Positions 33,292-42,104 of a stretch of 53,887 nt of DNA are shown piece after piece; within the stretch, counting starts at the first letter, position 1, and each line of letters starts with the position of its first letter. Below the pieces are notes generated by a model. The model saw nothing but the letters and a program-made list of their open reading frames with translations, was not told the origin of the DNA and searched no databases. A program made the translations under genes and the position numbers. This DNA is from an uncultured Clostridia bacterium (lineage in GTDB: Bacteria; Bacillota; Clostridia; Lachnospirales; Anaerotignaceae). Where the stretch lies: the NCBI GenBank assembly GCA_937901125.1, contig CALCGT010000054.1, forward strand, positions 1-53,887, given 5' to 3'.

Positions 33292-35916
33292 TTATTCATA
33301 CATAGGGATGATTCTAATATACTTATTGATTTTTTCTATATTTGTTTGTTCCATGTAAGAATGGAAATAGATGGGCATATGCATGCCCTCGTAATATGCT
33401 TTCATATAATAGACGATATTCTGCCACAGCAGCATCTGGCAAGCCTCGCTATCATAGGAAATCATTTTATTTGCCAAGCTATTGTTTCCATCACACATTT
33501 CCTTGATGGAATCGGTATAATCGCTGCCATCCTGTGCCTCTGTCCATTTTGTCAGCACCCATTTACCTCCCCGCTTTTCAAAATCCAGACGGGAGGGAAT
33601 GACAGAGCCGCCCTGCTCAAACAGAGCATATCCGCCGCCTTTGGTACGGCTCATGGTATAAATATTTTCAAAGATCACCGCAAACACGCTCATGCTGTTC
33701 CCTTTTTCAGATATCTCCTGCACCAATGGTGCATAAAATGTCACTTTATGCCCGGGGATCATGCCCTCATTGTATCTGGCATCCAGTGCGTCATAGACCG
33801 CCTTCAGTCGTGCATCCTGTCCCGCTGCCACAACGTTCCATTTTTTCACCGCAGAAATATCCAATCCATATACCTTTTCCAAATCCTCCGTATAAAACAT
33901 TGCGTCATAGGCAAAAGGCCCACAAAGGGTGGAATCCAGTGCTGCATAGACGAAATACCATTCCGTAGGCTGTAAATCCGTCTGTTTGGGCTCTCCCATC
34001 ATATCCTGACAAGCCAGCATCATAATTTGCCCCCGCAGGTCATCCCCCACGTATCCCATGGCAAATTGAGAAAGGAATTCCCGCAGAGCAGGCTCGCCGA
34101 TTCTCACCAACTCATCATACTGGGGACATTGGATATAATCCATAGGGTTGGAGGATGTCAGCCTTTGCCTGACAATCTCCTCTATCAAGCTGTCCGCATA
34201 GATCATCTGATAGGACATAGATTGTTCCTCGATGCCGACTACATCCGCAGGCGCACCATAAAGCATATCGTTCATCCGTTCCTGGGCCGCTGCATCATCC
34301 AAATCCAATAAATTCTTGATATCTTCTGGTGTGGTGATGCCTTCATAAAAATAGCGGTTGATAGCAAAAACAAAATTGCGGAAGGTTTCTTCGTCGGTGG
34401 CAAATTCCCGCAGGTCTTTGTCCCCAAAATAGAACTTTGCATTTCCTCTGTCAAACTGTCCAATTACAAATCCATACGATTCCTTATCATCTTCGATTAC
34501 TCTCATCTTCCATCCATATTCAATATAATCTGCATTATCCACCAACGCCAGGAAAATCATTCCATGTATCAAATACCACCGATTATCTTGATATCTTTCA
34601 CCACCAAATTGATAAGCCGTTTGGGCTGTTTTTTCCCAATTCAAGTATCTTCTCACACCATAGGGTTCTTCCGCTGTGAATAATTCCATGCCCTCGCTGT
34701 TATTCGTCACTCCATCGGGCATAGGCAGCAGTCCCAGAATCATCCCTACGCCAATATGGTCGCCGATATATTGCAGCTTAGCTTCATAGAGCTGATGGAC
34801 AATCTCTTCCGTATAATCCCCATAGACCACGCCCGTAAGCGTTTCTTCCTCCGTCTCCGGTGCAGCGCAGCCCACAAAGGCCGTCCCGCCGCAGACCACC
34901 AATGCCGCCGCCACAAACAGGGCAATGCCCCGTTTTTTCGCCGTCATATCAAAGATATTTTCAAATCTTGCCTTCAGTTCTTCCTTCCCGCCGGAAAAAG
35001 CAGTACTCATCTGCATATTTTTGCATTTGGCTTCCTTCACCGTCCGCAGGATCGCCATGCTGTAGGCTTCTCTTTCCGCCATGCCGCAGTTTTCCATGAC
35101 TGCCAAATCACAAGACAGTTCCATATCTTTTTCCGCCAGCTTCGCCATCCAATGGACAAAGGGATTGAAAAAGTGCATAGCTCTTGCCAGCATAAGGATG
35201 CCCTTATACCACAAATCTTTTCTCTGGCAATGGATCAGCTCATGCTTCAAAATCAGGCGGATATCCCCTTCTTCCCTGTCCTCAGAATTGATATAGATTT
35301 CCTGTCTCCAAAATCCCACGCAAAGGGGGCTGGGCAGTCCGCCGCAGAAGTATAGCTCCGGTCGTTTTTTCATACTCATACTCCTGCAAAAGGTATAATA
35401 AGTATCCAAAACCGACGCATCCAATACCTTTCTTCTGCTGCGTTTCAGCATCCGTCGGAAGCCAGCATATTTCCATCCCTGCCACCCAAGGAACAGCGCC
35501 ACCCCCAGGAACCACAGCATATCAGGATAACTCAGGAAAAAATCGATGAGGATGTCACTTGCTTTATGTTCTGCTTCCGCAGGCAAGTCCTGCAAAGTAT
35601 GTATTTCGGATATAGTTTCCACAGGAATCGGTACTGTCTGTGTTTGTTCCATCACAAATGCATCCTGTCTACCTCTCATTTCCTGCATCTGCGCTGCCAC
35701 ATTGGGCACTTCCATCCGCATCACAGCCATCCGTCCCGGCAAATCCAACTGCAACGGTACACAAAGCCGCACTGCAACCACCAGCCAGACCAGATACCGC
35801 CATTTCGCCCCATATCTTTTTCCCAGCAGATTGGAGCAAAGGGCTAAAATCAGGATCACAGGGATGGCAAACAAGCTCATTTCCCACAGGCTTTGAAAAA
35901 TCCCATTCACACTCAT
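33292..35916 (-). CDS. BlaR1/MecR1-like M56 metallopeptidase with large extracellular extension
   Basis: Membrane zinc protease and sensor, 874 aa. Residues about 1-330 hold the M56 module: three or four membrane spans and the zinc motif LKHELIHCQRKD with a distal Glu (AEKDMELSCDLAV). A further span near residues 337-357 ends in a lipobox-like VGCAAP. About 510 residues of unknown extracellular sequence follow, with no penicillin-binding domain visible. It overlaps the BlaI-type gene by 4 nt, so it probably relieves that repressor on sensing a signal. The ligand is unknown. Confidence 0.82.
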   Translation of the reverse strand: MSVNGIFQSLWEMSLFAIPVILILALCSNLLGKRYGAKWRYLVWLVVAVRLCVPLQLDLPGRMAVMRMEVPNVAAQMQEMRGRQDAFVMEQTQTVPIPVETISEIHTLQDLPAEAEHKASDILIDFFLSYPDMLWFLGVALFLGWQGWKYAGFRRMLKRSRRKVLDASVLDTYYTFCRSMSMKKRPELYFCGGLPSPLCVGFWRQEIYINSEDREEGDIRLILKHELIHCQRKDLWYKGILMLARAMHFFNPFVHWMAKLAEKDMELSCDLAVMENCGMAEREAYSMAILRTVKEAKCKNMQMSTAFSGGKEELKARFENIFDMTAKKRGIALFVAAALVVCGGTAFVGCAAPETEEETLTGVVYGDYTEEIVHQLYEAKLQYIGDHIGVGMILGLLPMPDGVTNNSEGMELFTAEEPYGVRRYLNWEKTAQTAYQFGGERYQDNRWYLIHGMIFLALVDNADYIEYGWKMRVIEDDKESYGFVIGQFDRGNAKFYFGDKDLREFATDEETFRNFVFAINRYFYEGITTPEDIKNLLDLDDAAAQERMNDMLYGAPADVVGIEEQSMSYQMIYADSLIEEIVRQRLTSSNPMDYIQCPQYDELVRIGEPALREFLSQFAMGYVGDDLRGQIMMLACQDMMGEPKQTDLQPTEWYFVYAALDSTLCGPFAYDAMFYTEDLEKVYGLDISAVKKWNVVAAGQDARLKAVYDALDARYNEGMIPGHKVTFYAPLVQEISEKGNSMSVFAVIFENIYTMSRTKGGGYALFEQGGSVIPSRLDFEKRGGKWVLTKWTEAQDGSDYTDSIKEMCDGNNSLANKMISYDSEACQMLLWQNIVYYMKAYYEGMHMPIYFHSYMEQTNIEKINKYIRIIPMYE

Positions 35917-36296
35917 TCACCTCCCATTTTCGAACGAATAAAGGCTGCCAATTCATCCAAGTCCGCTTCAGAAATGGAATGGCTGTCATATAAAGAAGCC
36001 ACCAGCTTTGTCACAGAACGGTTATTGACCTTTTCCAAAAAAGCCCTGTTTTCCACAGCCAAATAGGCATCCTCTTCCACCAAAGGTGTATAAAAGCGAT
36101 TTTTTCCTTCTTTATAGCTTTCCAAAAAACCACGGTCAATCAGGCGGTTCAAAAGGGTCTGCAATGCGGAAACGTTCCAAGGTCTGTTCCGTTCCAGCAA
36201 CGCCTTCACTTCCGATGTGGAAAGGGTCTTGCCGCTTTCCCAGATGGCTTTCATAATTTCCAGTTCTGTATCAGGCAAACGTATGATCTCACTCAT
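35913..36296 (-). CDS. BlaI/MecI/CopY-family repressor
   Basis: A 127-residue winged-helix repressor (PDTELEIMKAIWESGKTLSTSEV, then VSALQTLLNRLIDRGFLE) with a C-terminal dimerisation helix. ATG 36296 has GAGGAG 8 nt upstream. Followed by the M56 sensor gene, the standard BlaI-BlaR1 order. Two TACA-AT-TGTA palindromes upstream are its likely operators, so the pair is autoregulated. Confidence 0.92.
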   Translation of the reverse strand: MSEIIRLPDTELEIMKAIWESGKTLSTSEVKALLERNRPWNVSALQTLLNRLIDRGFLESYKEGKNRFYTPLVEEDAYLAVENRAFLEKVNNRSVTKLVASLYDSHSISEADLDELAAFIRSKMGGE

Positions 36297-36318
36297 TGTA
36301 TCATCTCCTCTCATCAAA

Positions 36319-36368
36319 ATTCTTACAATTGTAAGAATTGTATTTTTCTATATCATACAATTGTATGA
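36319..36368. promoter_or_regulatory. Two BlaI-type operators
   Basis: Perfect palindromes ATTCTTACAATTGTAAGAAT (36319-36338) and TCATACAATTGTATGA (36353-36368). Both contain TACA-N2-TGTA, the BlaI/MecI/CopY recognition core, and lie just upstream of the repressor start. Confidence 0.85.
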
Positions 36369-36414
36369 GTTCTATGTCAATACCCCCTATTCATTTTTCT
36401 GATGGAAACTTCCC

Positions 36415-36442
36415 TTGACAAAAAAAACTTCTGTGTTATCCT
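36415..36442 (+). promoter_or_regulatory. Sigma-A promoter of asnA
   Basis: TTGACA (36415-36420), 16 bp, TATCCT (36437-36442), 67 nt before the start codon. Confidence 0.65.
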
Positions 36443-36508
36443 AAATGATATGGAAATTTTTCATCTATGATAGGATATAAAAATACATTCAGAAACGAGG
36501 TGCTTTTC

Positions 36509-37516
36509 ATGAGTAAAACGTATATCCCCGAGGGCTATCAGTCTGCCCTTACCTTATATGAAACACAGAATGCCATCGGCGTGATCCATCACGCTTTTGA
36601 AGAACATCTGGGACAGACACTGAACCTGAAGCGTGTTTCCGCTCCTCTGTTCGTTGACCCCGCAACAGGTCTGAACGATAACCTGAACGGCGTGGAACGC
36701 CCCGTAAGCTTCGAGATCCCTGCCACAGGCACAACTGCAGAAGTTGTACATTCCTTGGCAAAATGGAAACGTATGGCACTGTATCGCTATGATTTCCGCC
36801 CCGGCAAAGGCCTTTATACAAATATGAACGCCATCCGCCGCGATGAAACACTGGATAACCTACATTCCATCTACGTTGACCAGTGGGACTGGGAAAGAGT
36901 CATCACTCCCGAAAAGAGAAATATCCAGGAACTGAAATTCACGGTACAGGGCATCGTTTTGGCAATCTGCGATACACTGGAAGTGGTAAAGAAAAAATAT
37001 CCCCGCATCAAAACAGAACTGTGCCGGGAAGTGACTTTCATCACCTCTCAGGAACTGGAAGATAAATATCCTGACCTGACACCCAAGGAAAGAGAAAACG
37101 CCATCGTCAAAGAACATAAAACTGTATTTATCATGCAGATCGGTGAAAAACTGCATTCCGGCGAACCCCACGATGGCAGAGCCCCCGACTACGATGACTG
37201 GCAACTGAACGGCGACCTGCTGTTCTATAACCCTGTTCTGGACAGCGCGCTGGAGATCTCCTCTATGGGTATCCGCGTTGATCCTTTTTCTCTGGATCAA
37301 CAGCTGAGAAAGGCAAACTGCGACGACCGCAGAAGCCTGACCTACCACAAAATGCTGCTGGAAGGCAAACTGCCCTGCACCATCGGCGGCGGTATCGGCC
37401 AGTCCAGACTGTGTATGCTGCTTCTGGGCAAAGCCCATATCGGCGAAGTACAGTCCTCTATCTGGGATCAGGAAACGATCGATGTCTGCAATGCCGCAGG
37501 TGTCGTACTGCTGTGA
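36509..37516 (+). CDS. asnA: Aspartate-ammonia ligase (asparagine synthetase A)
   Basis: Makes asparagine from aspartate, ammonia and ATP. A class II aminoacyl-tRNA-synthetase-like fold of 335 aa, with FVDPATGLNDNLNGVERPVSF, YVDQWDWE, and the C-terminal GGGIGQSRLCMLLL motif 3. ATG 36509 follows CGAGGTG at suitable spacing; the longer frame from 36467 has no site. It is a single-gene unit with its own promoter and terminator. Confidence 0.96.
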   Translation: MSKTYIPEGYQSALTLYETQNAIGVIHHAFEEHLGQTLNLKRVSAPLFVDPATGLNDNLNGVERPVSFEIPATGTTAEVVHSLAKWKRMALYRYDFRPGKGLYTNMNAIRRDETLDNLHSIYVDQWDWERVITPEKRNIQELKFTVQGIVLAICDTLEVVKKKYPRIKTELCREVTFITSQELEDKYPDLTPKERENAIVKEHKTVFIMQIGEKLHSGEPHDGRAPDYDDWQLNGDLLFYNPVLDSALEISSMGIRVDPFSLDQQLRKANCDDRRSLTYHKMLLEGKLPCTIGGGIGQSRLCMLLLGKAHIGEVQSSIWDQETIDVCNAAGVVLL

Positions 37517-37522
37517 CCCCCA

Positions 37523-37548
37523 CCCCCTCAGATGAGGGGGATTTTTTT
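37523..37548 (+). terminator. Terminator of asnA
   Basis: CCCCCTC, loop AGAT, GAGGGGG, then ATTTTTTT, 7 nt after the stop codon. Confidence 0.9.
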
Positions 37549-37595
37549 GCACCTGCCATTCAAAAATTTCAATAATAACGTTTCAATCCTTGAAT

Positions 37596-37624
37596 TTTAC
37601 AAATACGAAATCATGTGCTACTAT
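37596..37624 (+). promoter_or_regulatory. Promoter of the first small membrane protein gene
   Basis: TTTACA (37596-37601), 17 bp, TACTAT (37619-37624). Upstream TTCAATCCTTGAA is an inverted repeat. The -35 context TGAATTTTACA recurs in the promoter at 38941. Confidence 0.55.
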
Positions 37625-37687
37625 AAATACATAAAAGAGATCTCTGAAAAACAAAATCACATACTATACTTTTAAGGAGGTTATCTC

Positions 37688-37933
37688 ATGAAAAACGATT
37701 TAACATCTCGCTATGGTATCTATGCACTGGGTTCTCTTTTCTTCTATGTTGTTTGTTGCTACATCGGCTTCTCCGAGCCTTGGAACAACGGTGTTATGAA
37801 GATTTTCATGGCATGCATCCTTTGCAGCGGCACACTGTTCGTATTCTTCGCCAACAAATGTGCGTCAGCCGAAAATGCTGCCAAAAAACAGCAAAAAGAA
37901 AGACAGCAAATTACCCCTGCAACTTCCCATTAA
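37688..37933 (+). CDS. Small membrane protein of unknown function (81 aa)
   Basis: Two hydrophobic segments (residues about 12-28 and 37-55) with several Cys, and a basic Gln/Lys-rich cytosolic tail. No recognised family. ATG 37688 follows AAGGAGG. It has its own promoter and terminator and precedes a LysR regulator gene. A second small membrane protein beginning with similar residues (MKHD versus MKND) lies on the other side of that regulator. Confidence 0.68.
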   Translation: MKNDLTSRYGIYALGSLFFYVVCCYIGFSEPWNNGVMKIFMACILCSGTLFVFFANKCASAENAAKKQQKERQQITPATSH

Positions 37934-37942
37934 ACATAAATC

Positions 37943-37970
37943 AGGCAGTGTCTTGGACACTGCCTTTTCT
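37943..37970 (+). terminator. Terminator between the small membrane gene and the LysR gene
   Basis: AGGCAGTGTC, loop TTG, GACACTGCCT and TTTT. Confidence 0.85.
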
Positions 37971-38005
37971 ATAACCCCATCAAAACGATAAACAGGAGAA
38001 CAAAT

Positions 38006-38896
38006 ATGGAACTGCGTAATCTCTTTACTTTTTTAAAAATTGTCGAAACTGGCAGCTTTTCTAAAGCAGCCGAACAGCTTTTATATTCCCAATCTACCGT
38101 CACGGTTCAGATTCAGCAGCTGGAAGAGGATCTCCATGTCCAGCTATTTGACCGTATCGGCAAAAAGGTCTATGTCACCGAAAAAGGCCGAGAGCTGCAC
38201 ACCTACGCCCAGCAAATGGCTGAGTTGTCACAGAAAATTTTTCTCATCGGCAGCGAAGATCAAGAATTGCACGGAGAATTATGCATTGTTTCCATCGACT
38301 CCCTTATGGTATCCGTTTTGCCCGATATCCTGCTGGAATACCACAAACGGCATCCCAAGGTTGATATCGTCGTAAAAAGTGCAGACAGTATGGCAGAAAT
38401 CGATTATATGCTCTCCCACAACGAAGCTGATTTGGGGTTCCTTTTTCTGGAAAGAAAGGGGCAGAAAGATTTGCTCTCTGCGTTCTCCCATAAAGAACGC
38501 ATCGTCTTTTCTGCACCGCCCTCTCATCCTCTGGCAGAGAAAAAGAATATTTCCATGGAAGAGATTGCACAGGAAAAGCTTATCGTTTCAAATAAACACG
38601 CTTCCTTTACCGAAATACTCAGCACCCATGCCAAAACCTTAAATCAAGAGATCAAACCCACCTTCGATATCTGGAACGCCACAGGCGCCATGATGATGGT
38701 CAAACGAGGTGCAGGCATCGGCTTGATCCCTTATTACCTTATGGCAGATGCAGTAAAAAAGGGGGAACTGTGTACACTGGATGTTCCCGAAATGGATCTT
38801 ACCGTTTGGGTGCAGGCATTATATCACCATCATAAGGTGGTCACACCCCAAATGTCGGCATTTTTCGCCCTTTTGGAAGAAGTCTATCCCACCTGA
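38006..38896 (+). CDS. LysR-family transcriptional regulator
   Basis: DNA-binding regulator of 296 aa. An N-terminal winged HTH (LFTFLKIVETGSFSKAAEQL, then STVTVQIQQLEEDLHVQLFDR) is followed by the LysR substrate-binding domain from residue about 90. ATG 38006 has AGGAGA upstream. No metabolic operon adjoins it; the two flanking small membrane genes share promoter sequence and are its likeliest targets. Effector unknown. Confidence 0.9.
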   Translation: MELRNLFTFLKIVETGSFSKAAEQLLYSQSTVTVQIQQLEEDLHVQLFDRIGKKVYVTEKGRELHTYAQQMAELSQKIFLIGSEDQELHGELCIVSIDSLMVSVLPDILLEYHKRHPKVDIVVKSADSMAEIDYMLSHNEADLGFLFLERKGQKDLLSAFSHKERIVFSAPPSHPLAEKKNISMEEIAQEKLIVSNKHASFTEILSTHAKTLNQEIKPTFDIWNATGAMMMVKRGAGIGLIPYYLMADAVKKGELCTLDVPEMDLTVWVQALYHHHKVVTPQMSAFFALLEEVYPT

Positions 38897-38916
38897 TTTC
38901 TATATTAAAAATTCTA

Positions 38917-38969
38917 ATAGATATCTTTAAATCTATGAATTTTACATTTAGTTTCATCTATGTTATATT
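38917..38969 (+). promoter_or_regulatory. LysR-type binding site and promoter of the second small membrane gene
   Basis: Inverted repeat ATAGAT-N8-ATCTAT (38917-38936) fits the LysR T-N11-A pattern. TTTACA (38941-38946), 17 bp, and TATATT (38964-38969) form the promoter directly after it. Confidence 0.55.
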
Positions 38970-39044
38970 ATTATCAAGAAAAGGAGATCTCCCAATCCAG
39001 CAATTCAAACAAAAAATTATTTGTCTTTGAAGGAAGCATTCATC

Positions 39045-39263
39045 ATGAAACACGATTATCTTTTTGAAAATAGCTGTTTGTTTGCAGATTTGGTACTGTT
39101 CGCAATTCTTTGCTATATCTCCACCCTTGGTGTAGCAACAATGGTCGGACAGCTCATTGTAACTTTGGGCATCGCAGTGACAGCCGTTGCCTTTGTTGTT
39201 CTGGCAACAAAAGAAATGGGACCTGTTATCGATAACAGAGCGATTGCTCATCATCAAGCATAA
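39045..39263 (+). CDS. Small membrane protein of unknown function (72 aa)
   Basis: Two hydrophobic segments (residues about 12-30 and 33-56) and a polar C-terminal tail with two His. ATG 39045 has AAGGAAG 8 nt upstream; the frame opens earlier at TTG 39021 without a site. No recognised family. Resembles the gene at 37688 in size, topology and promoter sequence, so the two may be distant paralogues. Confidence 0.65.
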   Translation: MKHDYLFENSCLFADLVLFAILCYISTLGVATMVGQLIVTLGIAVTAVAFVVLATKEMGPVIDNRAIAHHQA

Positions 39264-39326
39264 CAAAAAAGAAAACTTCAGCCAATATTGCCCCTTTCCT
39301 TCCTCCGGGCTAGGCCAAATAAATGT

Positions 39327-39356
39327 AAATGCAGCTCCTCTTTCGGAGTTGCATTT
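39327..39356. terminator. Bidirectional terminator between convergent genes
   Basis: AAATGCAGCTCC and GGAGTTGCATTT with a short loop; ends the small membrane gene and the glycosyltransferase gene. Confidence 0.8.
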
Positions 39357-39357
39357 T

Positions 39358-40437
39358 TCATTTCTGTAGGATTTTTCGAAAATATGCCTGATTCTGCACA
39401 ACAGCTCGGTTGTTCGGTTTGAATACCCCTGCCATTTCGTTATACATGTTTGCCCGTTCCCGATCTCCCAACCTGTCATAGCAGACACAAAGCTGGATAC
39501 AAGGCAGAAATCCATAGCAGTCCTCCTGCACGAAAGCCCCCTGCTCCGTCCGCCGTTCTGCACGCAAAGCGTTTTCATACCAGAAGATGGCCTGCTCCCA
39601 TTGTTCTTTTCCGTAAAAATATGCTCCGATATCACAGCAATGCTCCCCTGTGGGCGGTGCCAGTCTCAGCCCCTGCAAAAGCACATCGAAGGCTTCCTCT
39701 TCTTTTCCCATAGCCGACAGGCAATAGGAAAGGAATCGATTAGCCTCCAATTTGTTTTCCAACCATCCTTCGTCATCTGCCAAAAAGTTTCGAAAGACTT
39801 CTGCCCCTTTTTCATACCTTCCGTGGTAATACAATTCCCGACCATAATAAAACCACGCTCTTGGGTCAAATTCCCCCCCCTTCTCCAGCATTTTTTCATA
39901 GATCCGCAGGTTTCGGTCAGAGTATTCCACCTTCTCCTTCCGATGTTCAAAATGGATCTCTGCATATCGCACCTCCCCAAAGGGCGGGATGACCTCATGG
40001 ACACAGCCGACCCATTTCGCCTGCTCTGAACGGCGCATCAGCCGTTCCCGATAATAAGAAAAGACAGCCTTCCCCTCTTCATCGAACCCTGCATCATAGA
40101 GCATCATCACCATATCGCAGGGGTGTTCATCCAAATCCTCTTTCAGATCAAGGAGCTTTGGCTTCTCTTTTTGTGGAAAAATATCATCGGCATCCATCCA
40201 CATGAGGTATTCCCCGGTCCCTTTCGAAAAAGCGAAATTCCGTGCCGCTGAAAAATCATCTATCCACTGAAAATCATAAATTTTGTCCGTAAATTTCTCG
40301 GCAATTTCTTTGGTGCGATCCACAGAACCCGTATCCACGATCACGATTTCATCCACACAATCAGAAATGCTTTCCAGGCACCGTTCCAATACCTCTTCCT
40401 CATCCCGCACGATCATACATAAACTGATCTTTGCCAT
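39358..40437 (-). CDS. Family 2 glycosyltransferase with TPR-like tail
   Basis: Cytoplasmic GT-A enzyme, 359 aa. The N-terminal catalytic domain has ISLCMIVRDEEEVLERCLESI, VDTGSVDRT and the metal-binding DxD in MWMDADD. The C-terminal half is helical and repeat-like (YYGRELYYHGRYEKGAEVFRN), a TPR-type arrangement seen in SunS-like and related transferases. ATG 40437 follows AAAGGAG; the longer frame to 40551 runs into untranslated sequence. Acceptor unknown. Confidence 0.85.
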   Translation of the reverse strand: MAKISLCMIVRDEEEVLERCLESISDCVDEIVIVDTGSVDRTKEIAEKFTDKIYDFQWIDDFSAARNFAFSKGTGEYLMWMDADDIFPQKEKPKLLDLKEDLDEHPCDMVMMLYDAGFDEEGKAVFSYYRERLMRRSEQAKWVGCVHEVIPPFGEVRYAEIHFEHRKEKVEYSDRNLRIYEKMLEKGGEFDPRAWFYYGRELYYHGRYEKGAEVFRNFLADDEGWLENKLEANRFLSYCLSAMGKEEEAFDVLLQGLRLAPPTGEHCCDIGAYFYGKEQWEQAIFWYENALRAERRTEQGAFVQEDCYGFLPCIQLCVCYDRLGDRERANMYNEMAGVFKPNNRAVVQNQAYFRKILQK

Positions 40438-40520
40438 ACAAAACACGCTCCTTTCCGTTGCTGCCAGTCTATGCAGCCTGGAAAAAACTGTGCCTGTTTT
40501 CTGCAGAAACAAAAGAAAAA

Positions 40521-40560
40521 AGGGGTGAATCCTTACATGATAAAAATTCATCCCTTTTTT
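40521..40560 (-). terminator. Terminator of the CDF transporter gene
   Basis: GGGATGAAT and ATTCACCCC (minus strand) with a 15-nt loop, then T6. Confidence 0.8.
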
Positions 40561-40583
40561 GTGTTTTTCTATGGATACGTTAT

Positions 40584-41738
40584 TTATGCTTTTCCATCAA
40601 AACGGATCTCTGTAGTGTAATTCTTTTCTTTTTCCTGCAGTCTCTCATCGATCTTTTGCTTCAATGTTTCATATTCCTGCCCCATATCATAGGGCACTGC
40701 CAAGTCAAACACCATCTTCCTGCTATCGATTATTCTGAAATCATGCATGGACAATCTGGGATCGATCTCGGAAATAATCTCTTTCACCATCTCTCGCATG
40801 GCATTTCCTTCTGCATCATCGATCACCACAGGGTCGTAATGGATCACCAAATCCACATGCAATTCTTTTCGTACTTCATTTTCGATATGGTCGATAATTT
40901 CGTGGCAGGCAAGGACATCCTCCTCTGCACTCAACTCCACATGGAGAGATGCAAAGCACTGCCCCGGGCCATAATCGTGAACCAGTAAATCATGGACACC
41001 CAATACCTTTTCGTGGGATAACACCAAGGCATGAATCTTTTCCACCAGTTCCTCATCGGCCTGCTGTCCCAACAAAGGGGAAATCGTTTCTTTTACAATA
41101 GTTACATCGGAATACAAAATAAACAATGCCACCAGCAAACCCACAAAGCCATCAATATTGATTTGAAAAAAGTATCCCACCAGGCAGCCCAATAAAACAC
41201 CCGCTGTAGAAATCACATCATTTCGGCTGTCCACAGAAGTAGCTGCCAGCGTTGTGGATTTGATCTTTTTGCCCAAGGTTCCGAAAAACACTGCCATCCA
41301 CAGTTTCATGGCAATAGAAGCAACCAGTATCGTAACAGTAATGGCAGAAAAAACGATAGGCTCCGGATGGATGATCTTCCCAACAGAGGATTTTACCAGT
41401 TCCACCCCAATCACCAAAATCAACACCGCCACAATCAACCCAGAAAGATATTCATACCTTGCATGTCCATAAGGATGGTCTGCATCGGCAGGCTGCTGAG
41501 CCAGACGAAAGCCCAAAAGGGTCACTACGGAAGAGGAAGCATCGGAAAGGTTATTTACCGCATCGGCAACGATCGCAACAGACCCCGCCAACAGACCCGC
41601 AATCAGCTTTCCCAAGAACAACATACTGTTGCAGACGATGCCCGTGGCACCCGCCAGCTTACCGACAGATGAACGAACCACCGGATCCTCTGTGACATCA
41701 CTGTTTTTCACAAAAAGTCGCAATAGAAGCTTTGTCAT
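40584..41738 (-). CDS. Cation diffusion facilitator (CDF) family exporter
   Basis: Membrane antiporter for divalent metal ions (zinc, iron, manganese or cobalt). It has 384 residues and six hydrophobic segments; metal-site motifs are VADAVNNLSDASSS (membrane span 2), HPYGHARYEY and the STTLAATSVDSRNDVISTAG segment (span 5). The C-terminal about 120 residues form the cytosolic ferredoxin-like domain (LHVDLVIHYDP). An Asn replaces one usual Asp/His in span 2, as in some Mn-type members. ATG 41738 follows AGGAGGG. The 41739-42104 gap holds hairpins and the dnaJ terminator, but no gene that I can support. Confidence 0.9.
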   Translation of the reverse strand: MTKLLLRLFVKNSDVTEDPVVRSSVGKLAGATGIVCNSMLFLGKLIAGLLAGSVAIVADAVNNLSDASSSVVTLLGFRLAQQPADADHPYGHARYEYLSGLIVAVLILVIGVELVKSSVGKIIHPEPIVFSAITVTILVASIAMKLWMAVFFGTLGKKIKSTTLAATSVDSRNDVISTAGVLLGCLVGYFFQINIDGFVGLLVALFILYSDVTIVKETISPLLGQQADEELVEKIHALVLSHEKVLGVHDLLVHDYGPGQCFASLHVELSAEEDVLACHEIIDHIENEVRKELHVDLVIHYDPVVIDDAEGNAMREMVKEIISEIDPRLSMHDFRIIDSRKMVFDLAVPYDMGQEYETLKQKIDERLQEKEKNYTTEIRFDGKA

Positions 41739-41891
41739 TTTCTGCCCTCCTAAGTATAAATATGAAACCATTCGTAAAACTTCGTTTTACTCATGCCTTG
41801 CTCCGCAAGCTATTTTCATGACATCTCATATCCCAATACTGTAAACAGATTTCTTAATGATATACCTGAAAAAATGGCTTCCTCCGCTATA

Positions 41892-41943
41892 AAAAAAGCA
41901 TCTGCAGAACATAAAACTGTCCCACAGATGCTATTATCTGCTG
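41892..41943 (-). terminator. Terminator of the hrcA-grpE-dnaK-dnaJ operon
   Basis: AGCATCTG and CAGATGCT flank a 30-nt loop; the minus-strand copy runs into T7. It lies about 160 nt after dnaJ, so the transcript has a long 3' end. Confidence 0.7.
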
Positions 41944-42104
41944 CATAAATGCCCGACCACACGGAAAATCCGCTGTCTGCTCAGTTTGTACTGTATGTGC
42001 GGGGAACTTCCCGTATGTGCAGTGCAAAGAGTTTCTGTATATTTTATGCGGTCATTTTTGCTTTGTCAAGAAAAATTTTTCTACTGTCGCCTTTCAATCC
42101 TCGA

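Noticed and set aside
10996..41776. Shared 13-mer AAACCATTCGTAA at 10996 and 41764
   Set aside because: A 13-base match is expected several times by chance in a window of this size, and the flanks diverge.
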